Made by a program: the position numbers and the translations under genes
Shown: piece after piece, positions 52,201 to 58,667 of the stretch
Numbering within the stretch: position 1 is the first letter of the stretch
How the letters are laid out: each line of letters opens with the position of its first letter
Assembly (NCBI GenBank): GCA_037367405.1
Contig: JAZKJV010006937.1
Span: forward strand, 1 to 64,000
Reading direction: 5' to 3'
DNA from: Ottelia alismoides
Taxonomy: Eukaryota; Streptophyta; Magnoliopsida; Alismatales; Hydrocharitaceae
Length of the DNA stretch: 64,000 bases
Notes under the pieces: generated by a model
The model's database searches: none
Seen by the model: only the letters and a program-made list of their open reading frames with translations
What the model was told of the DNA's origin: nothing

Positions 52201-54640
52201 GGTTTCTTCTCTCCTCTGACCCTTGCGCATGAGTGCCCAAAGGCGGGTTCTTCTGAACAGATGGACACGTACTCTGACCGGATCCTAGACCCGTTGTATG
52301 GAACTAATTGTCCAGACAACCGTCACCCATGTGTGGGCCTCAGGTTTCTTGGGTGGGTCTGACACAAGGTATGGCTCGGATGCTTGTGGCGTTGTTGACC
52401 ATGGTGTCAATCTTGGTTCCTATGGTGGTTTCTCTCTAATGAATGGGGTGCCTGAGTGTGCTCCTATGGAGATTGCGATTTGCCCCTCGGTGCGTCTGGT
52501 CGATGTTGAGATGAAGGTGAAGGAGCTTAAGAAGCTGGCTTTTAGATCCAGAGGTTTGATGCCTCTTGCTTTCGCCATCTGCGATGTGGAACGTTGGGGA
52601 TTTTCTGTTCACAGGCAGGGGAGACGACCTACATGCGATGTCACCCTCAATGGTATAGGTTGTTGGTGATGAGTCTTTAAGGGTTGAGCAGATGTTGGAG
52701 CCTGGTAGAGCGACTGAAGATTCAGAGGGGCCGTTGATTAGTGTGAGGATGCTGATCAAGCGTCATCAGACGGTGCGCTGCATGAAGGTGGTTATGGCAG
52801 CGGGGCTCCCCTTCTGTTGGTATATGAAGATCCTCTTATGGAATGTCCAGGGTCTGGGATAGCTGGATAAGAGGATGGCGGTAGCCATGCTTTTGGGAGC
52901 TTGGAAGGATAATATTTTTCTCTTACAAGAAATCGTTCGGATAAATTCCTAAATAGTTTTCTTTTAAGAACACTATTTAGGAATTGTGTCGAATTCGTTC
53001 GGATCTTTTAATCAACCAACCCTACTTAAAGTGGGAATGGCTTTGTTGTTCTTGTTAGGAGACAAAGCTTGAGGTTTGAGACCAATTGTTGGTGCGTGAG
53101 GTGGCATGGTCCTGCTTTTCGCTTTGCCGTCTGTCGGTGCTCCGGGTGACATTTTCATCGGATGGAGTGGTGATGTGGTGGTGATGGAACTTTGTGTGTA
53201 TGACATTAAGGTGTTTTCTGCGATGTTCTGAAGGGTATTTGATGGCATGGTGTTGCTGTTTTTGACTGTTTACGGTCCCACGGGTGCTCATGTGTCGACT
53301 GTTTGTGGGATGAGGTTCGAATGGTGCGCTTGCGGTTCCCGTATGTGGTTTGGATAATTGGTGGCAATTTTGGCCTTCACTCTTTTGGCTTATGACCGTC
53401 CTAGTGATCGAGGTAGTTTGGATGACGGGTCTCCTGCTTTTGCCAACATTATGGGGGGACTTGTCGTTGGATGTGCTTGATGCCTTCAATCTGAGATATA
53501 CTTCGAGGAGCACCTCCTCTCGGTGTCGCCTGGACCGTTTTCTTGGTTGCGGGGCTTCTTCTAGAGAATTACCCGTTGGACTCTTTGATGGCACTGCCAT
53601 GGTCACACTCGGATCATACACCGATTTGTTGGGACTCGGGCGAAGGTTCGCTTTGAGCATTTTCTCAAAAAATAAGAAGGTTCGCTTTGATCACTCTTGC
53701 TGCATGAGGCGGGTTTTTCGGATATCATCACTAGACGTAAGGCAGATATGCTGAGAGCGTTGTGGTGCATGTTGATTCCTTTCAGTAGTAAGTGACGTGT
53801 CCTTAGAGGCCAACATAGGGATGCTGTGCAAGCTGAGGTTGTGCACCTTGACCAGGTATGGAGCAGGGTGTTGACCGTCTGTTTTTTGCATGCCCTTGCT
53901 CGGCTCAGGTATGGAGCGGGGCAAACATTGTTTTGGCTATCTATTGCTGACGGTCAAAGCTTTTGGAGAGATATTAGATTGGTTTGCGGTTTGGACTTGA
54001 AGATAACGCGTATCCTTTGTGTGTTTGGGCGGTGTGGTGTGCCAGAAACGACGTCACTTTTGGGGGGACATACTTTTTATACCGAGAATGTAATTGAGCA
54101 TTGTATGGCGTTGTGTATCATGGAGAATATAATGTGATGTAATACAATGTAATGGGCAAACTTTTGATATAAATATGTACAATTTAGAGGTGGGTCCCTT
54201 CTTGGGATGCCACCCTCCTTTTATTAGAAAAAATGTATGTAGTTGTGAATTCGACGATACAGTGGTGCTAGCGTTTAATGGCTGGTTTGCATTATTCTAG
54301 TATATGACTTCAGATTATGGAATGATGTCTTTTATAGTTTACACTTTTAACTCAGAATGGAGATTAAATTTGCAGGCACCATGTCTATGAGCAGCGTGCA
54401 GGCCCTGATTCTATTGAACTGAAGGAAGTTGGCCCTCGGTTTGAGTTGCGTTTATATAAGGTGATGACCGAAATCTTTCTCGTTTTTTTGCCTTTGCACA
54501 AACTCTCATTAGGCTGCAACTCATTGCATTTCTTGTTGCAGATCAAGCTGGGGACGCATGATCAGAGTGAAGCCCAGAATGAATGGGTCTTACGACCATA
54601 CATGAACTCGACGAAGAAAAGGAAGTTTCTTGGGGACTAA
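16264..54640 (+). CDS. IMP4: IMP4, U3 snoRNP / small-subunit processome Brix-domain protein (9 coding exons)
   Basis: The coding exons are 16264-16375, 16467-16550, 35889-35998, 36107-36157, 42375-42518, 42591-42680, 47723-47829, 54376-54460 and 54542-54640. They sum to 882 nt, one frame, 293 residues plus stop, the normal IMP4 length. All introns are GT-AG. The N-terminus MLRRRIRETREYLYRKSLEG is the family signature, followed by EGKPIPTELRNE and EIDLEDEDTA. The Brix domain runs from about residue 84 (PKILLTTSRDP), through NSQRMNRGG, VHEHRGKPDG, LPYGPTAYFGL and VTRHDIKDKKAMG, to KEVGPRFELRLY. The C-terminus ends KKRKFLGD. IMP4 works in the nucleolus with IMP3 and MPP10, helping U3 snoRNA pair with pre-rRNA for 18S rRNA processing. 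There is no stop, frameshift or splice-site loss, so it should be functional. Introns 2, 4, 6 and 7 are 19338, 6217, 5042 and 6546 nt and full of transposons. Introns 1, 3, 5 and 8 are 91, 108, 72 and 81 nt. Confidence 0.97.
17530..18065. mobile_element. Nested pair: ATATCG-rich element (family B) interrupted by hAT-like family A copy 2
   Basis: The outer element starts near 17540 (catggtatacaatatcac), is built from the words atatcggtgatat and tatcggtatcgg, and resumes at about 18031-18060 (catttcggtgatatatag). Between them, from 17656 (caagcttgcaaaag), sits family A: a 160-base subterminal inverted repeat of GACTAGTCGG words (17666-17822), then the AT-rich body found in the other copies (about 17855-18010). 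Its right end is truncated near 18028, so no target duplication can be read. Confidence 0.6.
18290..19060. repeat. 182-bp tandem repeat, three copies, interrupted by a SINE
   Basis: Copies begin at about 18290, 18472 and 18654, each starting with variants of gagatattcggggaacta. Shared blocks include gttatgttgtgaaa, ttatgaaagaataaac and agattttatggtgct. The third copy is cut by the SINE after gtgaattaaaaat (18820) and its last bases resume at 19034. A 182-base period is satellite-like, but only three units are present. Confidence 0.8.
18821..19033 (-). mobile_element. tRNA-derived SINE with RTE-LINE-like 3' tail
   Basis: The 13-base direct repeat gtgaattaaaaat flanks the insert at 18808-18820 and 19034-19046, a clear target-site duplication. 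On the minus strand a pol III B box GGTTCAAATCC lies at 18960-18950 and an A-box-like TGGTGGCAATGCAGTG lies upstream near 18994-18979. The 3' part contains CACGTAGCCGACCC followed by an AGGAGGAGGCTT-like stretch, resembling the tail of plant RTE LINEs (GTAGCCGACCCC...GGATAAGGCTT). That suggests mobilisation by RTE machinery. It is not a tRNA gene, because the acceptor and anticodon arms do not form. Confidence 0.85.
19560..22900 (-). mobile_element. L1-type LINE, nearly full coding span, decayed
   Basis: Read on the minus strand from 22900 the order is endonuclease (WLIGSDFNVMLL near 22650), linker, reverse transcriptase and zinc-binding C-terminus. The polymerase shows FRPIALLNA, then SAFIPGRQI, then KAYDTVDWRFL (about 21500-21330), then VRQGCPIAPILFAIAANVL and QYVDDTIFL (about 21200-21050), where YVDD is the catalytic box. 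Further blocks are YFGLPLSYGN and EKRLSWWKVSILSRRNHLMLV (about 20870-20740). The zf-RVT block is DCKFLWQMKLPCRIDFFLWM (about 20010-19940), and the final VWVNWLARNNSLF lies near 19690. Stops and frameshifts break the frame several times. Confidence 0.88.
22960..23742 (+). mobile_element. L1-type LINE 3' remnant, interrupted by a hAT-like element
   Basis: The plus strand gives the zf-RVT spacing (RCHNKTKDLDHFLFQ near 23060) and a C-terminal block (AIWMARNDVVF-like, with frame changes, near 23240-23275). It lies opposite in orientation to the preceding LINE. A hAT-like element splits it at 23335-23603, and the LINE tail resumes to an A-rich end (ggccctttttcatttaaaaa, about 23718-23740). Confidence 0.7.
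23335..23603. mobile_element. hAT-like element, family C, 269 bp, perfect 8-bp target duplication
   Basis: The 8-mer gatggatg flanks both sides (23327-23334 and 23604-23611). The ends are inverted: CAAGGCCTTAAAT on the left and, read inward from the right, CATGGCCTCAAAT (11 of 13). The interior is almost entirely iterated TTTCGGTC, GAAATTTCGG and AATTTCG words on both strands. Confidence 0.88.
23897..24387. repeat. Direct duplication; second copy was the LTR-retrotransposon target
   Basis: Unit 1 (about 23897-24160) and unit 2 (24297-24387 continued at 29003-29170) share ordered blocks: gtgaactcaaaa, acaagaacaa, gatgtctccaagtc, ggtatttc, cccatg-catgcc and tatggaaaatctatgaa. In unit 1 the word gatgtctccaagtctta is continuous. 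In unit 2 it is split after ccaagtc by the retrotransposon. Confidence 0.8.
24492..25320. mobile_element. Mutator-like element nested in the 5' LTR, G-rich core
   Basis: The LTR sequence is interrupted after ttagttattttaa. Inverted ends of about 100 bp share the pattern atttacac, taattaccc, tataatcac: the left reads ttgtaattaccccaaaaac, the right read inward gives ataattaccctataagcc. The 9-mers ttattttaa (left) and tttttttaa (right) agree at 8 of 9 positions. The core, 24730-25125, is G-rich on the plus strand, the mirror of the C-rich element at 11025-12343, and gives proline-rich frames on the minus strand. The exact outer base is uncertain by 1-2 nt. Confidence 0.75.
25498..25505 (+). promoter_or_regulatory. 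TATA box of the 5' LTR promoter
   Basis: TATATAAA followed by ggggatgg, conserved in the 3' LTR at 28789-28796. Transcription from it would run in the same direction as IMP4 inside intron 2. Confidence 0.7.
25711..25722 (+). other. Primer-binding site, initiator tRNA-Met type, two mismatches
   Basis: tgttatcaaagc lies two bases after the LTR end and matches TGGTATCAGAGC at 10 of 12 positions. Confidence 0.75.
25903..26757 (+). CDS. Unrecognised 284-aa open frame inside the LTR retrotransposon
   Basis: An uninterrupted frame runs from ATG 25903 to TAA 26755-26757. I do not recognise the product. The first 80 residues are mixed (MLISLQFLSRIECIYIQDKN at the start; an acidic KTCPFFDDDLVDGE block at about 31-44). 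The rest is rich in Ala, Ser, His and Arg, with no zinc knuckle, protease or membrane segment. A second frame is also open over part of it (26024-26437), so composition may explain the length. Given its place it could be a derived gag, a captured host fragment or a chance frame. It is not counted as a host gene. Confidence 0.3.
   Translation: MLISLQFLSRIECIYIQDKNLFDTIVVQEKMKTCPFFDDDLVDGEVKLLNLFTGELAVREEAIPIYDESNMGEVVELPVVVLSVATQEAWSSPPLPSTARPLPTRHSSASTMVVLLDQRNEPYRPDRDLSCLSNYLYDHCLHTRGLCDHRHLARILRQRSHTASVVSVVAWRDPNVSLAVGAQQVVGIGAEVIVASINPSNTIAGATIGSVSLSNSALLHRVPTALPCAATSQIAATCGLYSLTAATVEDLSHAITIGTLNLGLGIINGDTTTFHEKGHAAIFS
27310..28090. repeat. GC-rich island followed by AT-rich tandem words, inside the retrotransposon
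   Basis: Bases 27335-27500 are CpG-rich (ctcgccgcctcgccgg type). From about 27540 to 28060 the sequence is an irregular tandem of gttaatgttattgttagcaa and atgttagatgtta. A small hairpin (gggttactgt-aacagtaaccc) sits at 27285-27307. I cannot assign this to a gene. Confidence 0.5.
28188..28362. mobile_element. hAT-like family A, right-end fragment (copy 3)
   Basis: It matches the right half of family A: AT body (gatttatatattaaaaataa), then ccgactaaatccgatta, gccgattaatccttagtc, gaccgagtaccgactgccga, ending cttctgcaaccttg. No left end is found nearby, so this is a fragment or the right end of a larger, unrecognised relative. Confidence 0.7.
28531..28542 (+). other. Polypurine tract before the 3' LTR
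   Basis: gcgtgggagaat directly abuts the LTR start tgatgcaatt, the normal position of the plus-strand primer in copia-like elements. Confidence 0.75.
28543..28997 (+). repeat. 3' LTR of the retrotransposon
   Basis: It is 455 bp with TG...CA borders. A TATATAAA box lies at 28789-28796 in the context ctcctatataaagggg, followed by a CT-rich leader. It matches the left LTR along its length once the nested element there is removed. Confidence 0.9.
29440..30449 (+). mobile_element. Possible Tat/Ogre-type Gypsy LTR end with tRNA-Arg-like primer site
   Basis: A long AT-rich stretch with repeated aaaatccaaaaaaatc-type words and aatgaaagttgtagatct (about 30327-30345) ends in ttttttgtgcgaca (30449). 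It is followed by ggcggcaactcc, which resembles the Tat/Ogre primer site GGTGGCGACTCC. No polyprotein domain is seen downstream and the left border is a guess. Confidence 0.35.
30450..31960. other. C/T-rich stretch with long open frames, no recognised gene
   Basis: Its composition (Ser-, Pro- and Arg-rich translation) keeps several frames open, the longest being 253 codons at 30804-31565 on the plus strand. No domain is recognisable. If the preceding LTR call is right, this is the start of that element's internal region. Confidence 0.35.
31961..33007. other. AT-rich intron DNA, nothing recognised
   Basis: There are no open frames of note. It resembles the AT-rich stretch at 29.4-30.4 kb in composition, but I could not align the two by eye. 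Confidence 0.3.
33008..33152. repeat. Two-copy 72-bp tandem duplication
   Basis: acttccaatgtcatagtttg at 33008 recurs as acttccaatgttatagtttg at about 33080, followed in both by acactag, agtaggtgataacc, gaacttc and atttgtac. The copies differ at only a few positions. Confidence 0.85.
33153..35239. other. Intron 2 DNA without recognised elements
   Basis: Short open frames occur on both strands (for example 33909-34103 minus and 34055-34303 plus) but give no family I know. Some may be decayed transposon coding sequence. Confidence 0.3.
35240..35541. mobile_element. hAT-like family A, short copy 4 (about 300 bp)
   Basis: The left end catgttgtaaaagtc and right end gacttttgcaacctta are inverted. 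The subterminal right block matches the other copies (ccgattaatccttag, cggccgactgagta), and the AT body is shortened. No clean 8-bp duplication is visible. It lies 350 bp upstream of IMP4 coding exon 3. Confidence 0.7.
36158..37060. other. IMP4: IMP4 intron 4, left part, nothing recognised
   Basis: The donor cag/gttgat opens the 6.2-kb intron 4. The stretch 36420-36900 is gene-free and I could not assign it to an element. Confidence 0.4.
37069..37159. mobile_element. 91-bp hAT-like element, family C, perfect 8-bp target duplication
   Basis: gctcattc flanks both sides (37061-37068 and 37160-37167). The right end read inward is CAAGGTTTTAAATCTCG, matching the family C terminus CAAGGCCTTAAATNTCG. 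The left end is a diverged inverted copy (tagtgtttcaaattttg). The body is made of tttcg, gaaat and cgaaatg words. Confidence 0.82.
37345..40640 (+). mobile_element. Ty1/copia element, 3' half (reverse transcriptase, RNase H, 3' LTR), split by an Ac/Ds-like element
   Basis: On the plus strand the reverse transcriptase begins at about 37370 (TWDMV, then VACKWVFMTNHAFDGS and KLKAMLVTRGL), continues with GVNYFETFFLAARTSSTHT (about 37528) and LDVK, and is broken at 37776. It resumes at 39379 with VILVVYADDTVIVSDD, the catalytic YADD box. RNase H follows (YVDADYAC near 39870; a domain end near 40320). The ending resembles copia KALPKKHL...YAPT (about 40330-40400), and a probable LTR runs to about 40640. 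Stops and frameshifts are frequent. The 5' half is missing. Confidence 0.82.
37776..39374. mobile_element. Ac/Ds-like hAT non-autonomous element (1.6 kb) in the copia reverse transcriptase
   Basis: The left end TAGGGATGAAAAC and right end gttttcatcccta are perfect 13-bp inverted repeats, close to the Ac/Ds terminus YAGGGATGAAA. Subterminal regions (37785-38060 and 39180-39365) are packed with cggatacgga, atatccgtattcg and cgaatacg words. The flanking 8-mers tttagggg and tttatact share only ttta, so the target duplication has decayed or the border shifted. A GC-rich segment (38830-39060) with a short open frame lies in the centre. No transposase is present. Confidence 0.85.
40641..42374. other. 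IMP4: IMP4 intron 4, right part, nothing recognised
   Basis: There is no element with readable ends. Short frames at 40860-41087 (minus) and 41178-41414 (minus) do not match anything I know. Confidence 0.3.
42681..44639. other. IMP4: IMP4 intron 6, left part, nothing recognised
   Basis: AT-rich. A short block at 43855-43920 (ggcctcaaggctacgctttg) resembles the iterated ends of another hAT-like family, but no partner end was found. Confidence 0.3.
44640..45830 (-). mobile_element. L1-type LINE C-terminal remnant
   Basis: On the minus strand, from 45830, the sequence gives EEDGGLGARSLEEMNKALL (about 45780-45715). The zf-RVT block MRIKIFMWLFRRGRLVTSDKL lies at about 45175-45110. The terminal WIIWLTRNGVVF-like block lies at about 44880-44845. 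The frame is broken in several places. Confidence 0.78.
46440..46695. mobile_element. ATATCG-rich element, family B
   Basis: The words aatatcg, tatatcggtgatatat and atatcgtgatat recur on both strands. The right end reads gatatttcaaacaccggta, matching gatatttttaacactggta at 50838-50857. The left border is uncertain and no target duplication was found, so classification is tentative. Confidence 0.55.
46700..47722. other. IMP4: IMP4 intron 6, right part, with a coding-like patch
   Basis: Bases 47045-47155 can be read on the plus strand as a GDDCEAETDESIFGYVLLDS-like peptide just before a stop. This looks protein-like, but I cannot assign it. No element ends are seen. Confidence 0.3.
48328..48657. 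repeat. 0.3-kb direct duplication, copy 1
   Basis: It starts tgttcacctcattattgtct and ends near accacggtgttaaca. It is nearly identical to 49373-49685, differing by scattered substitutions and a 12-base segment (caggaacaacat) present only here near 48620. The tgtt...aaca ends suggest an LTR, but no primer site or polypurine tract was seen. Confidence 0.85.
49226..50288. mobile_element. Possible family C hAT-like element, large or composite
   Basis: The left end caaggccttaaatttcg equals the family C terminus. About 1.05 kb on, gaaattcgaatgaa and gaaatttgaggg resemble the family C right end. Flanking 8-mers do not match, so the right border or the unity of the element is uncertain. The middle holds the duplication copy 49373-49685. 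Confidence 0.45.
49373..49685. repeat. 0.3-kb direct duplication, copy 2
   Basis: The near-identical partner of 48328-48657. It lies to the right of a family C left end (caaggccttaaatttcg at 49226), so a family C element may have carried or received it. Confidence 0.85.
50289..50858. mobile_element. Family B-like ATATCG element, interrupted or diverged
   Basis: tatatcgggattttgaag, gatatatcgggatatattg and gacgatatc lie at 50335-50385. The matching right end gtgatatttttaacactggta lies at 50837-50857. AT-rich DNA lies between. Confidence 0.45.
50880..54240 (+). mobile_element. L1-type LINE deletion derivative: 5' region, endonuclease and tail, no reverse transcriptase
   Basis: The endonuclease starts at 52824 with MKILLWNVQGLG and LLQE, is interrupted by a short palindromic insert (about 52937-53010), and continues with VRRQSLRFETN and YVVWIIGGNFGL (about 53340-53375). 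The sequence then passes from the endonuclease linker (about 53690) to the C-terminal block (about 53900-54120, ending HTFYTENVIEH), with no polymerase motifs. The tail ggtgggtcccttcttgggat then gccaccctcc (54190-54220) and an A-rich end are typical. The 5' part (50950-51110) has a leucine-rich minisatellite of about 30-bp units (ctggagctagggctagagtt). Confidence 0.72.
52937..53010. repeat. Short palindromic insert, copy 1
   Basis: aaattcctaaatagt and actatttaggaatt form a near-perfect hairpin with a loop of about 15 nt, followed by gttcggatctttt. The related copy is at 59553-59615. tcgttcggat occurs on both sides of the hairpin here and may be a target duplication. Confidence 0.65.
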
Positions 54641-56297
54641 TGGATGTGGAGGATAAATCTTTCTGGATATCCGCGCTTTGATGATGTTATAATTTTATTA
54701 TTTCATGGTGGTAGCCTCTCCCAGGCTCTCGAGTTTTGATTGTCCCATAATTTTGCATTGTTATCTGCACTTCTCAAATTTTGCAGCAGTAGTTTCTTAT
54801 CATATATCTTTTGCTTTTGTCTGTAAGATAGTGTTGTGACCAGAAATATATAATTTATTTGCTCGATTATCCTAGAGCTTTTACACCATTTTTTGCTTGC
54901 CATGGTTGAATACTTATCAACATATGCTGGCAATTTCTTACCTTTTACTTCAACCTTGCAGAGAATCATTCCTAAGTTCTGGATCATTTCTTTTCTAGGA
55001 TGGCTTTTGATTGGTTTTTCCTTCTTGCAGAGAATCATTAACCTCTTTAGTAAAGTGCCTGCTTGGGTGTGGTTTGACAGGGGATGGTATCTATGTCTGT
55101 CAACTTTGTTTAAAGCTTTTAACTAAAGAACATGTGTTGTCTCAGGAAGGAATTTGCCTTTGGAAAGGATCCCTTTTGTCGCTGAAGATACCTATGTCGC
55201 CTCGCTGAGACCATTTTAGTAAAGAGACAATACTGGTATTCCAATGTAGTAGCGTTTCCTTACCGCTGCTGGGAGTCGATTCGATGATATGTAACCTCTT
55301 GTTGGGAGGGTAAGAATTGTAGGCGAGAATGTGCTGATTGTATGGCTGTGAGAAGTCGATTCATTGATTCAGTGATCGTTGTCTTTCTGATTATTCAATT
55401 ACTACACCATCTAATTATAAATAGTTACAGATGCATCCTGTAGCTGGGATATGTACTGTTTTAGAGATCTTAGAGCGAGGCAAGTTCGGCCTTAGAGATC
55501 ATTGAGGTGTCAGAGATGTAGCCGGCGCCATCAGCTCTTGTTAATTGATGAGAAAAGCGTTCTTTGATAGTCAAAAATGAAGAGGAAGTAGCTATGTGAA
55601 TATTTTATGTAAAAGCTAACGAAGATATAAATTAAACTAGTGGTGCTACTCGAATCGAATACATTTGAATATACTTGTATTTAGATTCACTTCATTTTAG
55701 TTTTTTTAGTCTCGATCAAATTTGAAGCGAAGTTGTATTCTTAAATTTAAACTTTATTCTTTTTGAGTTTCAAATATTTAAATTTGATTCATTTTACTTT
55801 GAATTTGATATGTTAACTAATGTTTTAAGGCTCATATAAATATTATTATATTAAGAATATTGTGATTTTAAAGAAAAACTTTATAATAAAGGAACAAAGA
55901 ATATAACATATTGTAGATAAAAATATCTAAATATTGCATTATTGTGTCTTTTAAAATCTAGATATATTCTTTGTATCCTACGATCAAAGAAATTTATCAA
56001 TATAGTACTACAATGTGAGGTCTATTATAAAATAAATATTATTGACAAAAAAGTTGAACACATTATGGTTACCTTTATATTAGAGTAAGACAAGATCAAA
56101 TTCATAAAGAAAATTAACACAAGTTACTATTATTATTTGAATATTGATAGGAAAATGACTTCGGAAGTAAAAGCACTTCATTTATTATAAAGATCTTTGA
56201 CATCCAAATTTTTAGCCAAGAGATGCGTGATTTTTTATATATAAGGGAACAACTTGTACAATGTGATGATAAATGTTGCCTTAACAATGATATCTAT
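54641..56297. other. IMP4 3' flank and AT-rich intergenic DNA
   Basis: The 3' UTR is presumably the first few hundred bases. No gene is seen. cgaat and atttgaa words at 55640-55810 suggest another decayed hAT-like end. Confidence 0.35.
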
Positions 56298-56848
56298 CAA
56301 TGTTATAATAATTGGTTGATTGACTCGACTAGTCTAGTTGGAGGGGGCGTGGCCAACCAAGTATTTACTAATTTTGTCTAGGCTCATTAGTCGATCGTTT
56401 TTTGCCTAGAGATACCATTATTTTTTATTTTTTAGAAGCAAACTTATTCTAATATATTTAATGTTTTATTTAAATTCAATTACTTCTTTTATTTCGTTAT
56501 AATAATATAAAAAGTATACAAGTCTATGTAAATATATGAGAGTATATGTCTAAGAATTATTTATATATTTAAAATAATAAAATATCCAAGAAGCAAACTT
56601 ATTCTAATATGCTTAATGTTTTATTTAAATTCAAATACTAATTTTATTTCATTATAAAATATAAAAAGTGTACAAATCTATGTGAATATATAAAAATATA
56701 TGTCTAAAAATGATTTATATATTTCAAATAATTAAAATATCCAAGTCAATTAAAGCCTGACTAAATCTGATTAGTCTCGCAACTATCGATTAATCCTTAA
56801 CCAGTGACATGACCGCTCGAGTACCTAATATCGAATTTTGCATCCTTG
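56298..56848. mobile_element. hAT-like family A, copy 5, with internal duplication
   Basis: The flanking 8-mers atatctat (56290-56297) and atagctat (56849-56856) match at 7 of 8. The left end caatgttataata and right end ttttgcatccttg are diverged family A termini. GACTCGACTAGTC words follow the left end and gattaatccttaacc precedes the right. The AT-rich body is duplicated in tandem (about 56435 and 56592, period 157). Confidence 0.75.
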
Positions 56849-58198
56849 ATAGCTATCATCATGTATTATCACGCAAAGGATATAAATATGATAAAAGGAT
56901 AAATTAGGCATATATAGATATGCCAACTGACATGCTTGCTTTTTCACATCGATGCACGGGCGAGATGAGGTAAGACAAAAAGCGTAGGCAAGGGAAAAGG
57001 AGAGGTTTCATGTTCAAGTTCGTGCTCCCTCCGTGGAAAATCTCATCCTTCTTTGATTGTGGTGCTTTCAACTTGCATGTAAAATGATGATCAATAATGA
57101 AAACGAAAAAAAGGGAAGCTTGGGTAAGAAATGCGGAAACATGGAAATAATTGGGGGTATGGGATTGGAATAATAATCTTAACCATTTATTCTTTCCCTC
57201 GGGACTTTATAACTAATCATTTCTATTCTATTTTATATTGAATATTTAGACTTTAACTAATAGGATTATATATACATACATATCAAAATTAAGAATGTCT
57301 TAAAGAGCTTTGTGTTATGAAATTTTTGAATATATAGCATGACATGATAAATCATCGTCATTCGACTAAGCAACTCATAACCAAGTTGTTGTCACCATGG
57401 TAATACACGAAGTAGAAATTGGAACTTAGATATTTTGTATAACTGATGCATGGAGGACCTTTGTCACTGACGTACGATGTATTTCGAAGTCAAACCACTT
57501 GAACTCACTTTTTAAGATATGGGCAAATCTTCTACCGTGGGAATTTAAACTTAACATCCATACACTTATAATCGAAGTGGGTTTGATTACTGAGTAATAG
57601 AATTAGACTAATATGCAGGTAATAATAGGGGCAACTTCAACTTGTAAATGGAGAAGAAAAGAGATTAGATCGCACTATGAGGGCATGATGTTGGTTATAT
57701 GCGTCACACCAAGACAAGTCACATAGATGTATCCTGAGAGTTTGAAAACATGTCGTTGAAGTCTATACGTGATAAATTGTACTAATGTAATCTATGTATG
57801 GTAATAAGCATAGGAGTGGCCACTTAGTCAAGTATAGTAAGATGGTTTACCTTTATATGCTAGATGGTAATAAGCTTAGGAGTGGCCACTTTCTATTTGC
57901 ATCCGTATGGTGTTCACCGTGTGAGTAACCAATCCATTCGCTTGTTGATCTACCCCGCAGCGTCCAACGGGTACCCATATCTAATAGGTGCTCAATTCAG
58001 TTGAATGGGTAACTGATACCCATGGGTACATGCGGAATATCTCTTTCAAGAAAAATGATTCATATACCATCCATCTATTCTTGTAAATCAACCGCTTCGC
58101 TCCCCAACTTGCTTGACTTTTGCCAAAATAAAAATGCACATGTATTAGATTATGTTCCTAGTTAATAAGAGATTAATTACACATTAGACAATGTATCA
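56849..58198. other. AT-rich intergenic DNA
   Basis: No gene. A small direct repeat (atggtaataagc then taggagtggccactt) occurs near 57797 and 57866. Confidence 0.35.
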
Positions 58199-58605
58199 GA
58201 GTGTTGAATCGAAACATTATTATTGATTTCAAAGGTAAAATTATTTATATCTATGGATATGTATGCTCGACTGTCCAAGCCATTACCATATCAATTTATT
58301 CATAACTGATTGCAAGAATGCTCGAGTGAAACATTCTCAATGATTTCCATGATAAAATTATTTATTTGTAGATGTGTATCCTCGTATACGATTTATCAAA
58401 ATACCCCATTATTCATATTTTTGCAAAAGTGTTCAATTGAAACATTATTGATGAGTTCTACGGTGATATTACGTATGTTTGCATATGTGTAGGTTCGAGT
58501 GTGTGATTTATTACCATAATATTTATTCATATTTTATTGTATGAGCGTTCAATTGAAACATTATTAATATTTCTATTATAATGTTATTTATATCCAGTAA
58601 CATAT
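58199..58605. repeat. About 118-bp tandem repeat, 3.5 degenerate copies
   Basis: Copies start near 58199, 58317, 58433 and 58546 with variants of gagtgttcaattgaaacatt, each followed by a tttatt run, then a tgtgta-tcg block and an accatatttattcatatt block. Confidence 0.7.
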
Positions 58606-58667
58606 AGGATAGAGTATCTAATTGACTATAATATATGTGCATTCATATTTTGAAATCTACATTTATA

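Noticed and set aside
51922..53660. Minus-strand open frames
   Set aside because: They are antisense to the plus-strand LINE, whose endonuclease motifs read clearly on the other strand.
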